A DNA stretch of 64,000 bases from Brachionus plicatilis. Taxonomy: Eukaryota; Rotifera; Eurotatoria; Ploima; Brachionidae. Of this stretch, positions 34,971 through 46,728 are shown in pieces (positions within the stretch are counted from its first letter, which is position 1; the number at the start of each line of letters is the position of its first letter). The notes under the pieces were generated by a model that was not told the DNA's origin, ran no database searches, and saw only the letters and a list, made by a program, of their open reading frames with translations. Both the position numbers and the translations under genes were made by a program. Location: contig QEOQ01000508.1 of NCBI GenBank assembly GCA_010279815.1, positions 3,245,217-3,309,216 of the forward strand, written 5' to 3'.

Positions 34971-37900
34971 ATGAATCCAGGCGGACCATCTACGCCACAG
35001 CGCATCTTTCCAGTCAACCAAATGGGCACGCCGAATCAAATGGCAAGCCAGTCGATTCGTCCAGCAATTCCACCCCAAAACCCTGCACTCTTCAACAATG
35101 TAACCAAACTTGGCCAAGTCTAAATAACTTTCTTAATTATTTTTTTGTCACAGAGAAGCTATTCTCCCCAAACACCGTCCATGGGTCCAGTGCCTCAGCA
35201 AATGATCCGAACACCGATGGCCATGATGCAGCAATCACCAGGCATGCCAAACACAGTCAAGAGACACTCTATTCAATTGAATCCCGGGGTTATCCAGCAA
35301 CCGATGACTAGTGCTTCGCAATCATCGCTGGTCGCCATGCAAAATGAAGCTTTGGCCAGAACCCAGAACAGACAAATGTAGACATTAATTTTTTTAATTT
35401 TTTTTCTTGTCTAATTTGAATAAATTTTTTTTTCAAGTAAAAAAAAAGGTAAATTAAAAGACAAAATTATATCGCAAAAGGTGCGTGATCTGGTGCCGGA
35501 GTCGCAGAGCTACATGGACCTGTTGGCATTTGAGCGCAAATTAGATGCGACCATAATGCGAAAGCGTCTGGACATTCAAGAGGCGTTAAAGAAACCAATT
35601 AAGAACAAAAAAAAGCTCAGAATTTTCATCACAAATCAGTACTATCCGGGCAAAACAGACGGAGAAACTGATGATGATGGCATTCCTCAATGGGAGTTGA
35701 AGATAGAGGGCCGCTTGATGGAAGAAGCCAAATCAGAGACAGCCAGCAAGGTGAAGCCAAGAAAATTCTCATCATTTTTTAAAAGTTTAGTCATTGAGCT
35801 TGACAAAGATTTGTACGGGCCTGATAACCATTTGGTAGAGTGGCACCGGACGCCTCAAACTGCTGAGACCGACGGCTTCCAAGTGAAGCGTCACGGCGAC
35901 CAAAGCCTCAAATGCACTATTTTGATGCTGCTTGACTATCAGCCTCCGCAGTTTAAGCTCGATTCGCGTCTAGCTAAAATCCTAGGTAAATTTTTTTTTT
36001 TTCAAGTCGAGGTTTTTGAACCAACTTAAGTTTTTATTAAGTAATTAAATTAAATAAATTTAATGGGAAAAAAATGAAGTCTACAAAATTAGAGTTTAAT
36101 TAATTTAAATATTAAAAATTAAATGAAGTGAAAACAATTTTATGTCATCAGTTTGCTACGAAAATTTATTTTTTTGCAATAGTTTGTCTTTTTTCAGCTA
36201 AAAAATTCCTTTTCGTCTTAAAAATGTTATTAAAAATATTTTTTGTTAAAAATTTAACATCACAATAGTATTCAGAGTTTGAAAAAGGTTAATTTTGGTA
36301 AATTGTTTTATATTTTGAATAATTTGTGTTTGTTGGTTTCTGGGGTCATGTCAAAAATGTGATCAAGTGTTTACAAAAAAATGTGATCATAGGTATCATG
36401 TCCAGAATGTGATCAGTGATCAATGATCACATATTTCGTGATCAAAAAAGCATCATATATATGAAAAAATAAAAATAAATTTTTTCTGATCAAAAAAAAT
36501 TTTGGTGATCAATTTTTGATCACAAAGAGTACACTTAATATTTTGGTGATCAAAATGATCACATTCTGGACATGACCCGGTTTCTGTTAGTTAGAAATAT
36601 AAATTGATTTTGGATAAAATAAATTTATATCTCAATAAAAACAATATTATAGATTAATTTTGTGGCCAATTTATCAAACTTTTTAACTTAAAAACCCATT
36701 AGTTAATTAAGTGAACAAAAAAATTTTCCTGAAATAACAATTTGTTCCAAAAATTGGAGAAAAAATTTAACCAGACAATTCTTGCGTAAATTTAGAATCA
36801 TTTTTTCATTTTATTTTTTTAAAATAATGATTAAAAAAAATATTTTTCACTTTTCTAGCGAATCAGGTAAATTATTTTTTGATGCTTTGAAAAAAGAAAA
36901 TAATTTTTTCTTAATTTTTTTTTGAAAATTCTATACAACCGAAAAAAACATCTTTTTGTGGCCCTTTTGGGTTTAACCAATTTTTACGTAAAATTATTTC
37001 GTATAAATTAAATTGGCTGCTATTTAATACCGTATCTAAATAAATATATTTGGAATCTAATTTCTATTATATAAATATCTAATGAATATAATATCTAATA
37101 TAATTTATTCCAATATCTTAAAATATTATTTTGTATCTTATTTAATTAATTTATATTTTTTTTGATGTTAAATATATCAAAAGAAACTAATCAATTTTTT
37201 ACTAATTTCTCAATTATATTATTAATAATCTGTAGAAACTCAAATGATTTTTTGATCAATTAATTAATAATTGATACTTAAATATTACATCTATTAAAAT
37301 GTCAATTTCCAATTACTACTAGTAGATACCCATTGCTTCGCTGCCAGGGGAATTTAAATAAAATTAAGAAAAAAAATTGCAGAACACACTAAAAAATTTA
37401 TTGAAAAACCTCAGTATAAACTATGTTTTTTGTTAATTTATTTGGATGATTCATGCAAATCTTGAGATTTTTTTTATTTGTCACTCTTGAAAAGGCTACA
37501 TATAATTGCCCATGAGTAAAAACAGGTTCGTTTAAGTAAACCCCTACGTGTTCTAAAGTTTGTCCTTGAGATTTATTTATACTTATTGCAAACGCTGGTC
37601 GTATAGGAAATTGAAGCCTTTTTAGTTCGAAGGGTAAACTTGCATCAGTTGGAATCAATGGCATTCTCGGTATGTAAACTATTTTTTTAGCATTAGATCC
37701 AACAGCTATTTGACATTCAATTATTTTACTGTAAAAATTTCTACAAATAAGCCTGGTACCGTTACACATAAATATTAATACTTAATTGATAATTGGTAAT
37801 CAATCAATTATCTATTCTCTCTCACTATTCAACCTTGACATCGATAACTTTCGACCTTGACATCGATAACTCGCTAACTCGCTAACTTCGTGAAATTTTA

Positions 37901-38736
37901 AATAATTAGATAAAACTGATGAAAGTCTATAAAACTGAATTTTCTTCATTGAAAAATAATTATCTTTTAAACTAAAATAACTTAAAATTTAAAAGAAAAA
38001 AAAAACTTATTTAAAAATAATACACAGAGCTTTTATTCTATAATTTTTTTTCTAGGAATTCACACAGCTACACGGCCTGTAATTATTCAATCCCTGTGGC
38101 AATACATTAAAAATCACAAGCTTCAAGACAGCCAGGAGAAAGAATACATCAATTTGGACAAGTATTTACAGCAAATTTTCGAATCAGAAAGAATTCGCTT
38201 CTCGGACATACCGAGTAAATTGCACATGCATTGCACGCCACCTGATCCCATAGTTATCAATCACATGATCAAGTATTACTTTATTTATCTAAATCTAGCA
38301 ATGTTATTTTTTGTGTAGTATTGAGGCAAATGAGCCAAAAAGAACTTCTATTTATGACATAGAAGTTGAGATGGACGATTCAATAAGAGATCAAATGAAA
38401 TTGTTTTTGTCGACAAGTCAGACTCAGTCTTTGGCAGAGATAAATCAACTGGATACAAAAATAAATGAGTTGATTGAGCAGCTTAATCAGTTTAAAATAA
38501 GTAGAGAGTTTTTTGCCAATTTTGCGGATGATCCGCAGGATTTTATCCACAAATGGTTGGTGTCTCAGTCCAACGATCTAAAGACTATGCTGGATTTAAG
38601 CGGCAACCCTGAGGAAGAAAGACGTTCTCAATTTTTTCAGGAATCATGGACTGACGAAGCTGTTAGTCGCTATTTTTACAACAAAATTCAGCAGAGACGA
38701 GGCGAGCTCGAGCAGGCTTTGGGAATCAAGGGCTAA
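34971..38736 (+). CDS. SMARCD: SWI/SNF subunit BAF60/SMARCD
   Basis: Five exons with consistent phases: 34971-35099, 35154-35377, 35438-35985, 38056-38272, 38319-38736, giving 511 residues (human SMARCD1 is about 515). The N-terminus is Pro/Gln/Met rich. Core blocks [20 protein letters not shown] and [20 protein letters not shown] are typical. The SWIB domain spans exons 3-4 ([14 protein letters not shown], then [20 protein letters not shown]). The C-terminal region includes [11 protein letters not shown] and [15 protein letters not shown] at the end. It is an accessory, nuclear subunit of BAP/BAF chromatin remodellers linking them to transcription factors. Intron 3 (35986-38055) is long and holds a MITE and a Helitron remnant. 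A poly(A) signal candidate AATAAATAAA follows near 38805. Confidence 0.96.
36342..36578. mobile_element. TGATCA-rich MITE in SMARCD intron 3
   Basis: The ends GGGGTCATGTCAAAAATGTG and (inward) GGGTCATGTCCAGAATGTGA are inverted repeats. The flanks are a perfect GGTTTCT duplication (36335-36341, 36579-36585). The 237-bp body contains many GTGATCA/TGATCAC words in both orientations, including an internal direct copy of CATGTCCAGAATGTGATCA. No ORF. A 7-8 bp duplication does not settle the superfamily. Confidence 0.85.
37318..37790 (-). pseudogene. Helitron Pif1-like helicase, C-terminal remnant
   Basis: The minus strand encodes 123 residues including [20 protein letters not shown] and [20 protein letters not shown], the last motifs of Pif1-family helicases as found in Helitron RepHel proteins. 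Upstream motifs and the Rep nuclease are missing. Downstream of the ORF the minus strand reaches GCAGCGAAGCAATGGGTATC and then CTAG at about 37319-37322, which may be the Helitron 3' end. Just 5' are short direct repeats of TTGACATCGATAAC. Inside SMARCD intron 3, antisense to the gene. Confidence 0.85.
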
Positions 38737-39159
38737 AGTAGAAATTTTTTTGTATATAAAGTATTATGTCATGTAATGTAGAAATATGAATATTTTCAAT
38801 TTAAATAAATAAAAAATTTAAAATAACATCTTTTTCTAGTCCCATAATATTGATTCATTAATTTACCAATTTTAAACAAATTCTGACAATGGAATAAATT
38901 AAATCAATTATTTATTTTGAAATTGTATTTTTTAAAATTTTAAATTTTGAATAAACGTTACTTTGATTTTGCATAGAAAATTAAATAAATTAAAGGTAAT
39001 AATAGATGAAAATACATTAATTCTAAATATTGAAGTTTAGAGCAGAAAAAATCAACCAAACCAAAATGTTGAAAAAATTAATTGATAATTTTGAAAATTT
39101 TTTGCATAAAAATCAAAAAAAAAGTTAGAAAAAAAGTCACTTAGTACTGGACAACATTG

Positions 39160-39330
39160 CGGCTTGACATTCTTGCCAAACATTAATACATGAATATATT
39201 TGTGAATTGAATAAAGCTAAAGAAAGAAAATTAACAACTGTTTCTTTTTTTATTGACTTCAGAAAGGCATTTGATGTAATAGACTCAAATTCATTATTAT
39301 TAAAACTTTTTCACTTTTGTTTTGATTTTG
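39160..39330 (+). pseudogene. LINE reverse transcriptase fragment
   Basis: The plus strand gives TLIHEYICELNKAKERKLTT followed by VSFFIDFRKAFDVIDSNSLL, the first catalytic RT block with FRKAFD. Sequence homology ends at about 39330. One stop precedes it. A very short remnant downstream of SMARCD. Confidence 0.8.
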
Positions 39331-39339
39331 TTTTGGTGA

Positions 39340-41725
39340 ATTATTATTTTTTAACTAAAATTACTTAAACTTTATTTAAAAAACTTTTAAAAAGATGTTT
39401 TTCCTAAATATAAACTGATTTTATTCTTATTAATTTTTCTAAATCGGATTAAAATTATAAATTAAACATAATTTTACTTTAAAAAAGCTAAAAATCAGCA
39501 CAAAGATGTATAAGTCGTTTTCAAGCAATTTTTTTAGCCAGAGGTGGATGATTTGTACAATTAGAACATTTTTTTTTGAATTACATAGAACAATATTTTG
39601 ATAATTTAAAATATTTTAGTATGAATTTTGATGAAAAATGTGAGTTCTGGAATCTGATTTCTAATTAAGATCTCAATAATTCTTTCTATAGTGATAAAAT
39701 ACGGTGTTATTTTGTAAATCACGGGGTTTCCAGGAGATTTCGAAAATTCCGTGGAAAATCAAGCTAATGAAATAATTTTTTTGATGATAAAAAATAGTGA
39801 TTTCTTGGCAAAGTAAAATTTTTGATCAAATTTCATTTTCCAAATTTGGTCAAAACATTTTAAATGCGAAATTAAATTTCAATGCATTTTTTACAAATTA
39901 CAATCCTTTTTCAAAATTAAATAAAGCTTTGAAATGTTTTAAAAATATGAAAATCTGCGATGAAATTTAATTACGCATTTAAAAACTTCTGATCAAATTT
40001 TAAAAATGAAATTTGTTCAAAAATTTTTCTTTACCGATTTTTTACAAATTTAACTGTTTTATTCTTATTTTCCAAATTAAATGTAAATTAAATTAAAATT
40101 TTAGGCTAATTTTGTTTTGAACAAATATGTAAAAAATTTAATTTTTAACTTATAAGAAATTGTCTGATATATGATTTTTTATTTGCAAATTAACTGTAGT
40201 TTGTTCAGTTTGTCCAGTTTAACTAAGATTATTCAATTAGTTTAATCTTTAGTCTAATAATAAAGACATCATTTTTAGCTATTATTAAAAGATTTTTGAA
40301 AATGTCATGTCATGGACAATAAGTTAAACTCTAATTAAGCTAAATAAAATAAATTGACAAAATTTATATACTAGTCCTACTATGAGAAATTTTCCCAAGC
40401 TGCAGATGAAATAGAAATTAAAAAGAGCTAGAAGATTTAAATAAAGTTGTCTGTGAATAAATTTTTGGTTGGGTCGTTTTAAATTTAATTTAAAACATAT
40501 AAATTCAGAAATTGCTCATGGTTTTTTTAATAACATGTTAAGCATCTATAGCAAAGAAAAGATTTAATTAATAAAAAAAAAATAAAAATGAAAATTTCCT
40601 TTAAAAATGTTCAAAAAACAAGTTAAAAATTTAAACAAATGAACAAAATGAGTATTCTAAATAAAATGAACAATTCTTCAAAATTAATTCCTAAAAATTT
40701 ATTAATTTTAGAAAATAGAAAAAAAAGTGAAATTACATTTAATTGGGCACATATTTGTATTCATTTAAATAAACCATCAGACCGTTATATTGAAATTTTA
40801 TGATTAAAAATTTGACAAGCATTTGATCAGAAGCTTGAAATTTTGCAAGATTGTTACCGAAATTGAAATTGCTAATTTTAAAATTTAAAGAATCAAAACT
40901 TGTTCTTTCTATTTCTTCCATTTAGAATAAAAAATAATCACAAGATTCGAATTAACAGGAAATGTTGTTATTTCTAAAAATAAATATTTATTTTTAAACA
41001 TCTTTTTTTTTTACTTTCAAATTAAAAGAACAGAGGGAATTTCTAATTTCTAAAAGAACTTCTACGCAAAAAAAATAGTTAATTAGACAATAAAGAAACT
41101 AATTTTACTTAAAATTTATTTTTTTTGTTTAAAAAAATAAGCAAATATGTAACAAAAGAGTCAAATTCGCTATCTTCATTCAAATAATATTAGTTTATTT
41201 TATTTTTATAAAAAAAAAAAATTATAGAGAAAAATGGACTTATTTAAGTTAATAACTTCTAAATTTTAAAGAAAATAAAGAGTTGACTTATTTCAAATAA
41301 AGCCTCTAACCAGTCAACCCAAATTTAATGATTCATTAAAGATGCTGGACTCAATTTCATTAAAATTTCATTAAAGATTGATTAAAAAATCATCCAATAA
41401 TCATGATATAGAAATTTTTTATTTTTTTTTTTCAATTTATTCAGGGACTTTTTAAAAATAAATTAGGGTAAACTTCTTTTTTTTAAAGTTCTAGTAGTTT
41501 TCTGTTTATTTGATTCAATTTACGCCAATTGTGGCGTTGCAAAAAAACAAAAAGGAGAAAATAAAATATTAGGAAAAGATGAAATTATTTAACTAATTCA
41601 TAATAAATTTTGGTTAATGTTGAATAATTTGTGATATTAAAATATTATTTTCAAATAATAATTTTTTGTAAATAACAAGTGTCTATAATTCGAAAAAATT
41701 TTTTTATTTATTTATTTGTTTATCT
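39340..41725. other. Gene-free AT-rich DNA
   Basis: No plausible ORF or clear terminal repeats. Repeated words such as ATTTGTTCAAAA and TTTGATCAAATTT are seen around 39800-40030. Confidence 0.45.
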
Positions 41726-42280
41726 GTACCGTGCTAATTCGGTATCCTGTAAAAACAGCACCCATCAAAAAAGCGAAAAAAAAGCACCCTGTGTAAATCG
41801 CAATAAATATTATAAAATACCTTTTTTTTTGATATATTTATTTCTAACAACCTCAATTTTAATAAACATCAATTTTTATATTAAAAAAATATTGTTATTA
41901 TATAAAAAGACAAGAATAGCAACTTTTGAAAAATGTTTTAGTGACTTAAATAATTTAACAGATTATGATCAACTAAGAGAAAATTCAATAATCAAAATTC
42001 AATAATCTTATAGTGGGCTCTTGAGGGCCTGGATTGACTAAATCATGATTAATAGTTTATTTTGTTGAACCGACCTCAAAATCGTATTCCTTAACCCCAG
42101 AAACCTTAAAAAAGTGGCATGTTGAAGTTTATGATTAAATGATCAAATGCTCAATTAAAAAGTAAGCATAATAATTTCTTAAATTAACGAAATGATTTTT
42201 TTTTTTATTGGTAATGATTTAACATATTATGCTACAGTCTCAAAAAATTATTTTAAGTTGATCATAAAATAAATGGATTA

Positions 42281-43652
42281 TGGTAACCTAGTCTAACCGG
42301 GTGACCATATTTTTTTTTATTGCTTATTTCTCACCCATTTTGTTCAAAAACTTCAAAAATAGTCACCCAATTTTCCCGAATTTTTTGAGTAACCCCTTTA
42401 GCTCCGCGGTTAATTATGTGAGGTCCAAAAGGGTTAAAGCGGTTAACCCGATTACACCTAAAATTGTATACAATTAGCCCGAAATTTAACCCCAAAAAAA
42501 GAATTTTAACCCTTTTAACCCATTTGACATTTAGGAAGAAAATTTTTTGAATTTTTTAATAAAATTATTTAATTCATTTAATTTAATTTATTCGAAACAG
42601 AACAAAGGTGAGTTTTAACGAATTCAAAAAAAAGTAAAAGTTAATCTTTACAATCATCACATAAAAATTCTTTTTTTGTTTTTTTTTTTAAATTCTTTTG
42701 ACAAACAACTAAAACAAACCCAATTTGAGCACTTTTCACAAGATAACCATTTTGGCGTGTTTTATTTCTCTTCAGCCATCTTTGTTTCACATGAGCTACA
42801 CAATATTTCGGATTCTGATAAGTTATCATTTTAATCTGGTGTTAATTTGCTTTCAACAAGCTTTCATGGTCGTCCTCTTCCTCTTCCAGTTCCTTTTTTA
42901 GCTATTTTGGCATTTTTGGCCTCTTCTTGTTCTTATTTTGCTTATTACTATTTACATCACTGATTGTGTATTTTAGATTTTGTACAGTATAATTTTTTTT
43001 TTAGATTGAATTTCTTTTTTCTGTGACATTTTTAGCTTATTTTTAAACAATTTGCTTTTTTTATGTTTGAAATAAAAACTCGGCTTTAAAAAAAAAAATT
43101 TTTGAGAGTGAGAGAGAGAAAATAATTTTACAATTTTTTAATTATTAAAAAATATCGTCACTACATTTTTATAGTCTTATTCGGTTAAATGGGTTAAATA
43201 GAATCTTATTTGGACTAATTGGGTGATTTTTTTGACTAATAGGGTTAAATCTTTTTAACCTTTTAAGCCCTAAAAAAAACCCCATTAGATGAAGCCCTAA
43301 GGACATTTCCTAAAATTCTAAAAAAATTCTCTTAGATACTTTAGCATGTGCTGAATCTAACAAGCGAAATAGGTTAGAGCTTAAGTATTACCTAGGGCCT
43401 TAAAGCACCCTTCTCCCGAATCACTAATTCGAGGCTTTTTCACCTCATTAGGCGTAGTCGAACTTTAAGAGAAAAAAAAGCATATAACGATTTTTTTTTT
43501 AAATATTTCACACATATCATTCGATTTCTCTCCTCGAGTTCTACATATCAAGATATTTTTTTAGGTAGTAGCTTTAAAAAATGAAGGAGATATAGGGGTT
43601 TTTCAAATTCGTTCACCCTATTAACCCATAACCCCTTTAGACTAGGTTACCA
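42281..43652 (-). mobile_element. Inner nested TA-flanked element, pogo-like remnant
   Basis: The ends TGGTAACCTAGTCTAA (42281) and its inverse TTAGACTAGGTTACCA (ending 43652) lie directly between TA dinucleotides (42279-42280, 43653-43654). The interior is rich in GGGTTAA/TTAACCC words. A decayed protein end with an AT-hook and a PHD-like Cys pattern lies at about 42641-42910 on the minus strand. Confidence 0.85.
42641..42910 (-). pseudogene. Decayed AT-hook + PHD-like protein end
   Basis: The minus strand gives KKGTGRGRGRP (AT-hook-like). After stops it gives SESEILCSSCETKMAEEK, then PKWLSCEKCSNWVCFSCLSK, and in a shifted frame EFLCDDCKD. The spacing C-x2-C ... W-x2-C-x2-C-x2-W-x-C-x2-C ... 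C-x2-C resembles the small PHD-type finger found at the C-terminus of many pogo/DDE_1 transposases, fitting the TA-flanked element around it. Several stops and a frameshift make it a relic. Confidence 0.6.
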
Positions 43653-44671
43653 TAATAATCGATTTTTAGAATTAAAAAGAGTACAAAATCCGAAAGACAA
43701 AAAACTTAACTTCGCAAAGATAATAAGATTAAAAAACCAAATAATATTTTATGTTAAGAAAAAATTTATTTATTTGCATTATTAACTTTACTAAAAAATC
43801 AAAAATAATCGATCATTTTAGTTAATTTTGAACATACTATCAATTTAAATTTTTTTTTTTTCGAAATTTTAATGTAACAAACTATGTTAATCAATGTTAC
43901 ATCAATAATTTTATAAAATTCTACCTAATTCGTCAGGAAATGTATTATTAAATATAAAATGAGCAATTTGATATAAAGTTTTGATCATAAACTTCAACAT
44001 GCCAAAAAAGTTGTTTTTTTCACTGAAAAATCTTTTTAAAAAAGAAATATTCAGGGTGTTTTAAAAAATCCGGTCTAAACTTGTTTTAGCGGTTTTTATA
44101 GGATTTTCACATGCCCAGACCTTTTGAAAAATAATTTGCCAAGCAGAACTTTTTCTCCTCTATCAGAATCAAAAGGGTGTTGCAGGGTGTTTTATAAACT
44201 TAATGGGGTGTTTCAGGGTGTTTTAAAGTGTTATGTACAAATTATTTTTAAACTTGAAAATTTTATATAATAACAATATTTTTTTAATATAAAAATTGAT
44301 GTTTATTAAAATTGAGGTTGTTAGAAATAAATATATCAAAAAAAAGGTATTTTATAATATTTATTGCGATTTACACAGGATGCTTTTTTTCGCTTTTTTG
44401 ATGGGTGCTGTTTTTACAGGATACCTGCTAATTCTCATTCAGAATATAAAAAAAAACCTTAAAAAAAAACGATAAATAAGTCAAAAGAAAATTAAAAACG
44501 ACTGGGAGACCCCCGCCAGTAATAAATTTTTTTAAAAATATAATTTATAAATTTTGATAATTTAATTGACAAAATTTTAATTTTATTTGGTTTATTTAAT
44601 ACTTAAACTTAAGTCCATTTTTCATTTTTTTAAGTAAATACTTAAATTTAGTACAAAATCTTTTTAATTAC

Positions 44672-44980
44672 CTAACAATTAATGTAACATTTTAAAAAAA
44701 TTAAGGAAGAAAAATTTTTATCTGTTAGCCTAGCTCGGTTTGGCCTAAGGACATTTCCCGCTATGCTAAAAGTTCTTTCAACTGAAGTTGTAAAATTTTC
44801 ACACGGTCTTTCAATAGCGGACTTTTCATTGTCAAAGTTTGAAAGAATCCGAGGATGTTGCTTACGTAAAGAAGGTTGAGAGGGTTTTGTTTTTTTCTGA
44901 ACACCACGACGATTATCATCTAAGATAGACAAAGAGAGAGTTAATTTGAATCGAAGATTAGATTTTTTGGATTGGGACAA
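44672..44980 (-). pseudogene. hAT transposase C-terminal fragment
   Basis: The last 40 residues, including TSVERTFSIAGNVLRPNRAR and LTDKNFSSLIFLKCY, match the hAT dimerisation domain (S-x-E-R-x-F-S-x-A-G ... R-x-x-L). The preceding ~60 residues are basic and plausible for the same protein. It lies outside the nested elements and belongs to a hAT subfamily different from the 28.8 kb fragment. No terminal repeats were identified. Confidence 0.8.
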
Positions 44981-45520
44981 TAATCAAGAAAGGATGAGAC
45001 CAATAATAACAGTTTCTTTGGTTTGTAAAAAAAAAAGCGTTGAGAGAATTTTTTTTATAGCGGTTAAATTTCAAAGCACTGTGTTTTTGATTTAATCCAA
45101 CAAGTTAAACGAAGGAGAGTCTTCTTCAAGCTTTATTGTTCTCTATTTAACAAATAAGTAATACTGCATAAAAAAATTATGTTTAATTGGTGTGTGAAAT
45201 AAAATTTTTTTATTTGCAATCATAAACAAATGGAATAAAAAAAATCTGAAATCATGAATGTTACTCAAAAAGTTAAGTATTTTTAAATACTTAAGTAAAT
45301 TCGGTCTTACTTAAGTACTTAAAAAAAATTCGAATTTTTCAAAATTTATACTTAAGTATTTACTTAATTTTAATTTTTTTTTAATTACTTAAGTACTTAG
45401 TACTTAATGCACATCCCTGGTATGAAGATAAAAAGGACATTTCATTTTTGAATCTGATGTTAATTAGCCTGTGCAAAAAATTGTATGTTTAAAAATGACA
45501 GGATTAAATAAGGGTGTCTA

Positions 45521-46308
45521 TACTCCCCACAATGAAAAATCTGATCCACACAAAAAAAATCTGACACACACAAACAAAAATTTTCTCAGCACAAAATTTT
45601 CTAAAAAATTAAAATTAATGTTTCCGCACAAAATTTTTGTTTGTGTTAAATACATAAAATGATAAAAATTGAAAAATTGTGTTTTTAATTTTATTTGAAT
45701 GAATATATGTTCATAGAGTAAAATTTTTTATTAAATTTAAAAAACAAATGTTTATGAAAGCCAAAAAATTTGAAAGTCTCACTCATGTGGTATATTCAAA
45801 ATATTTTTAAATCGTAAAATATATAGTATTATTCATATTTTGAAAGCAATAAAATTATTTTAAGAAATAAAAAAAAAAACCTCAGAATACCTCAAACTAG
45901 ATAAATCAAGACGTCGAAATATCAGGCGCAAAGAAAATAAAGAAAATTCTTTAAACGACGCCGAACCGTTCGAAAATTTAGTAGAATCGACTGTTCACAT
46001 ATCCTCAACTTCAACGAATATGGATCAAACATTGGTATTCTAAAAACTAAACTTAATATTTTTTAAACATTCTATTGATTGAAATTATTAAAAATAATAT
46101 TTAGATAAAAAACTAAAAAATTAATTCATCTGACTTAAAAATAAAATTAAAAACACAATTTTTCAATTTTATCATTTTATGTATTTAACACAAAAATTTT
46201 GTGCGGAAACATTAATTTTCATTTTTTAGAAAATTTTGTGCTGAGAAGATTTTTGTTTGTGTGTGTCAGATTTTTTTTGTGTGGATCAGATTTTTCATTG
46301 TGGGGACA
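45521..46308. mobile_element. TIR element with ~170-bp arms carrying a coding-like exon
   Basis: The arms at about 45521-45690 and 46145-46308 are inverted repeats starting CCCCACAATGAAAAATCTGA and passing through CACAAAATTTTCT and GTTTCCGCACAAAATTTT. A target-site duplication is not obvious (TA lies near both ends). The centre holds the reading frame at 45886-46034 and no transposase. Confidence 0.85.
45886..46034 (+). CDS. Coding-like exon inside a TIR element
   Basis: Between an acceptor (ACCTCAG) and a donor (GTATTC) there is a frame of 49 codons with much higher GC than the element around it: YLKLDKSRRRNIRRKENKEN, then SLNDAEPFENLVESTVHISS. A basic patch is followed by an acidic/Ser-rich part, as in nuclear proteins. 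It may be a captured host exon or a piece of an unrecognised transposase. No family is named. Confidence 0.4.
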
Positions 46309-46494
46309 TAATATTCTCATTAAATAAAGTGCTTAATTTAGTTTCAGTCATCTAGTAAATGAAACAAGACAAAATAAAAATAATGTTTAATTGGTTAATT
46401 GGTAAACTAGATGTAGAACGACTATATAAAGAACCAAGCCCAATTTTATTAATGCTTTATTCTTTGTCTTTTGACCCATGAAAGCTTTAAAAAA

Positions 46495-46575
46495 GCTAAT
46501 CAATTAATCCTCCGCATCACCGGGCTGAAATAAAGCCTTTAGACCATTCCGAACTGCCTGCCGTGTACCCTGCGT
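46495..46575 (+). repeat. Dispersed GC-richer repeat block
   Basis: ACCGGGCTGAAATAAAGCC and ACCATTCCGAACTGCCTGCC match the blocks near 12615-12660 and 29835-29885 in inverse orientation. Probably a LINE 3' region; it lies about 150 bp upstream of the ZC3H3 start codon. Confidence 0.5.
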
Positions 46576-46728
46576 ATATGTTAATTAAAAGTAGAGAAAT
46601 CGACTTAAATGTAATGTTAATTTTTCTTCTAAAAAGAGTCTAAGAATATAAATTAACATTAATTAACTTATTTAGCTTGTATAATTTTCGCATTTGATCT
46701 GAACTTTTCAATCTTCTGATTTAATAAA

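Larger units (their letters stand above)
42116..44003. mobile_element. Middle nested TIR element with 8-bp TSD
   Basis: The ends GGCATGTTGAAGTTTATGAT (42116) and its inverse ending at 44003 match over about 40 bp with small differences. The flanks are AAAAAAGT on both sides (42108-42115, 44004-44011), a perfect 8-bp duplication, though low in complexity. Inserted in the outer element and itself interrupted by the TA-flanked element at 42281-43652. Its own body is about 0.5 kb without an ORF. Confidence 0.82.
41741..44425. mobile_element. Outer TIR element with ~175-bp arms and 9-bp TSD
   Basis: The arms 41741-41915 and about 44250-44425 are near-perfect inverted repeats. Both start GGTATCCTGTAAAAACAGCA and share ATATATTTATTTCTAACAAC further in. 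The flanks are a perfect 9-bp duplication TGCTAATTC (41732-41740, 44426-44434), the size used by Mutator-like elements. Without the two nested insertions its own sequence is about 0.8 kb, with no recognised transposase. Assignment to MULE is inferred from duplication size and arm length only. Confidence 0.9.

Noticed and set aside
34860..35117. Minus-strand 85-codon frame
   Set aside because: Antisense of SMARCD exon 1 and its 5' flank.
41679..42005. Plus-strand 108-codon frame with a hydrophobic segment
   Set aside because: Falls almost entirely in the left arm of the outer TIR element, whose inverse copy at 44250-44425 has no matching function.
42400..43300. GGGTTAA/TTAACCC words, possible telomere-like repeat
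   Set aside because: Irregularly spaced, not tandem, and confined to the inner TA-flanked element.
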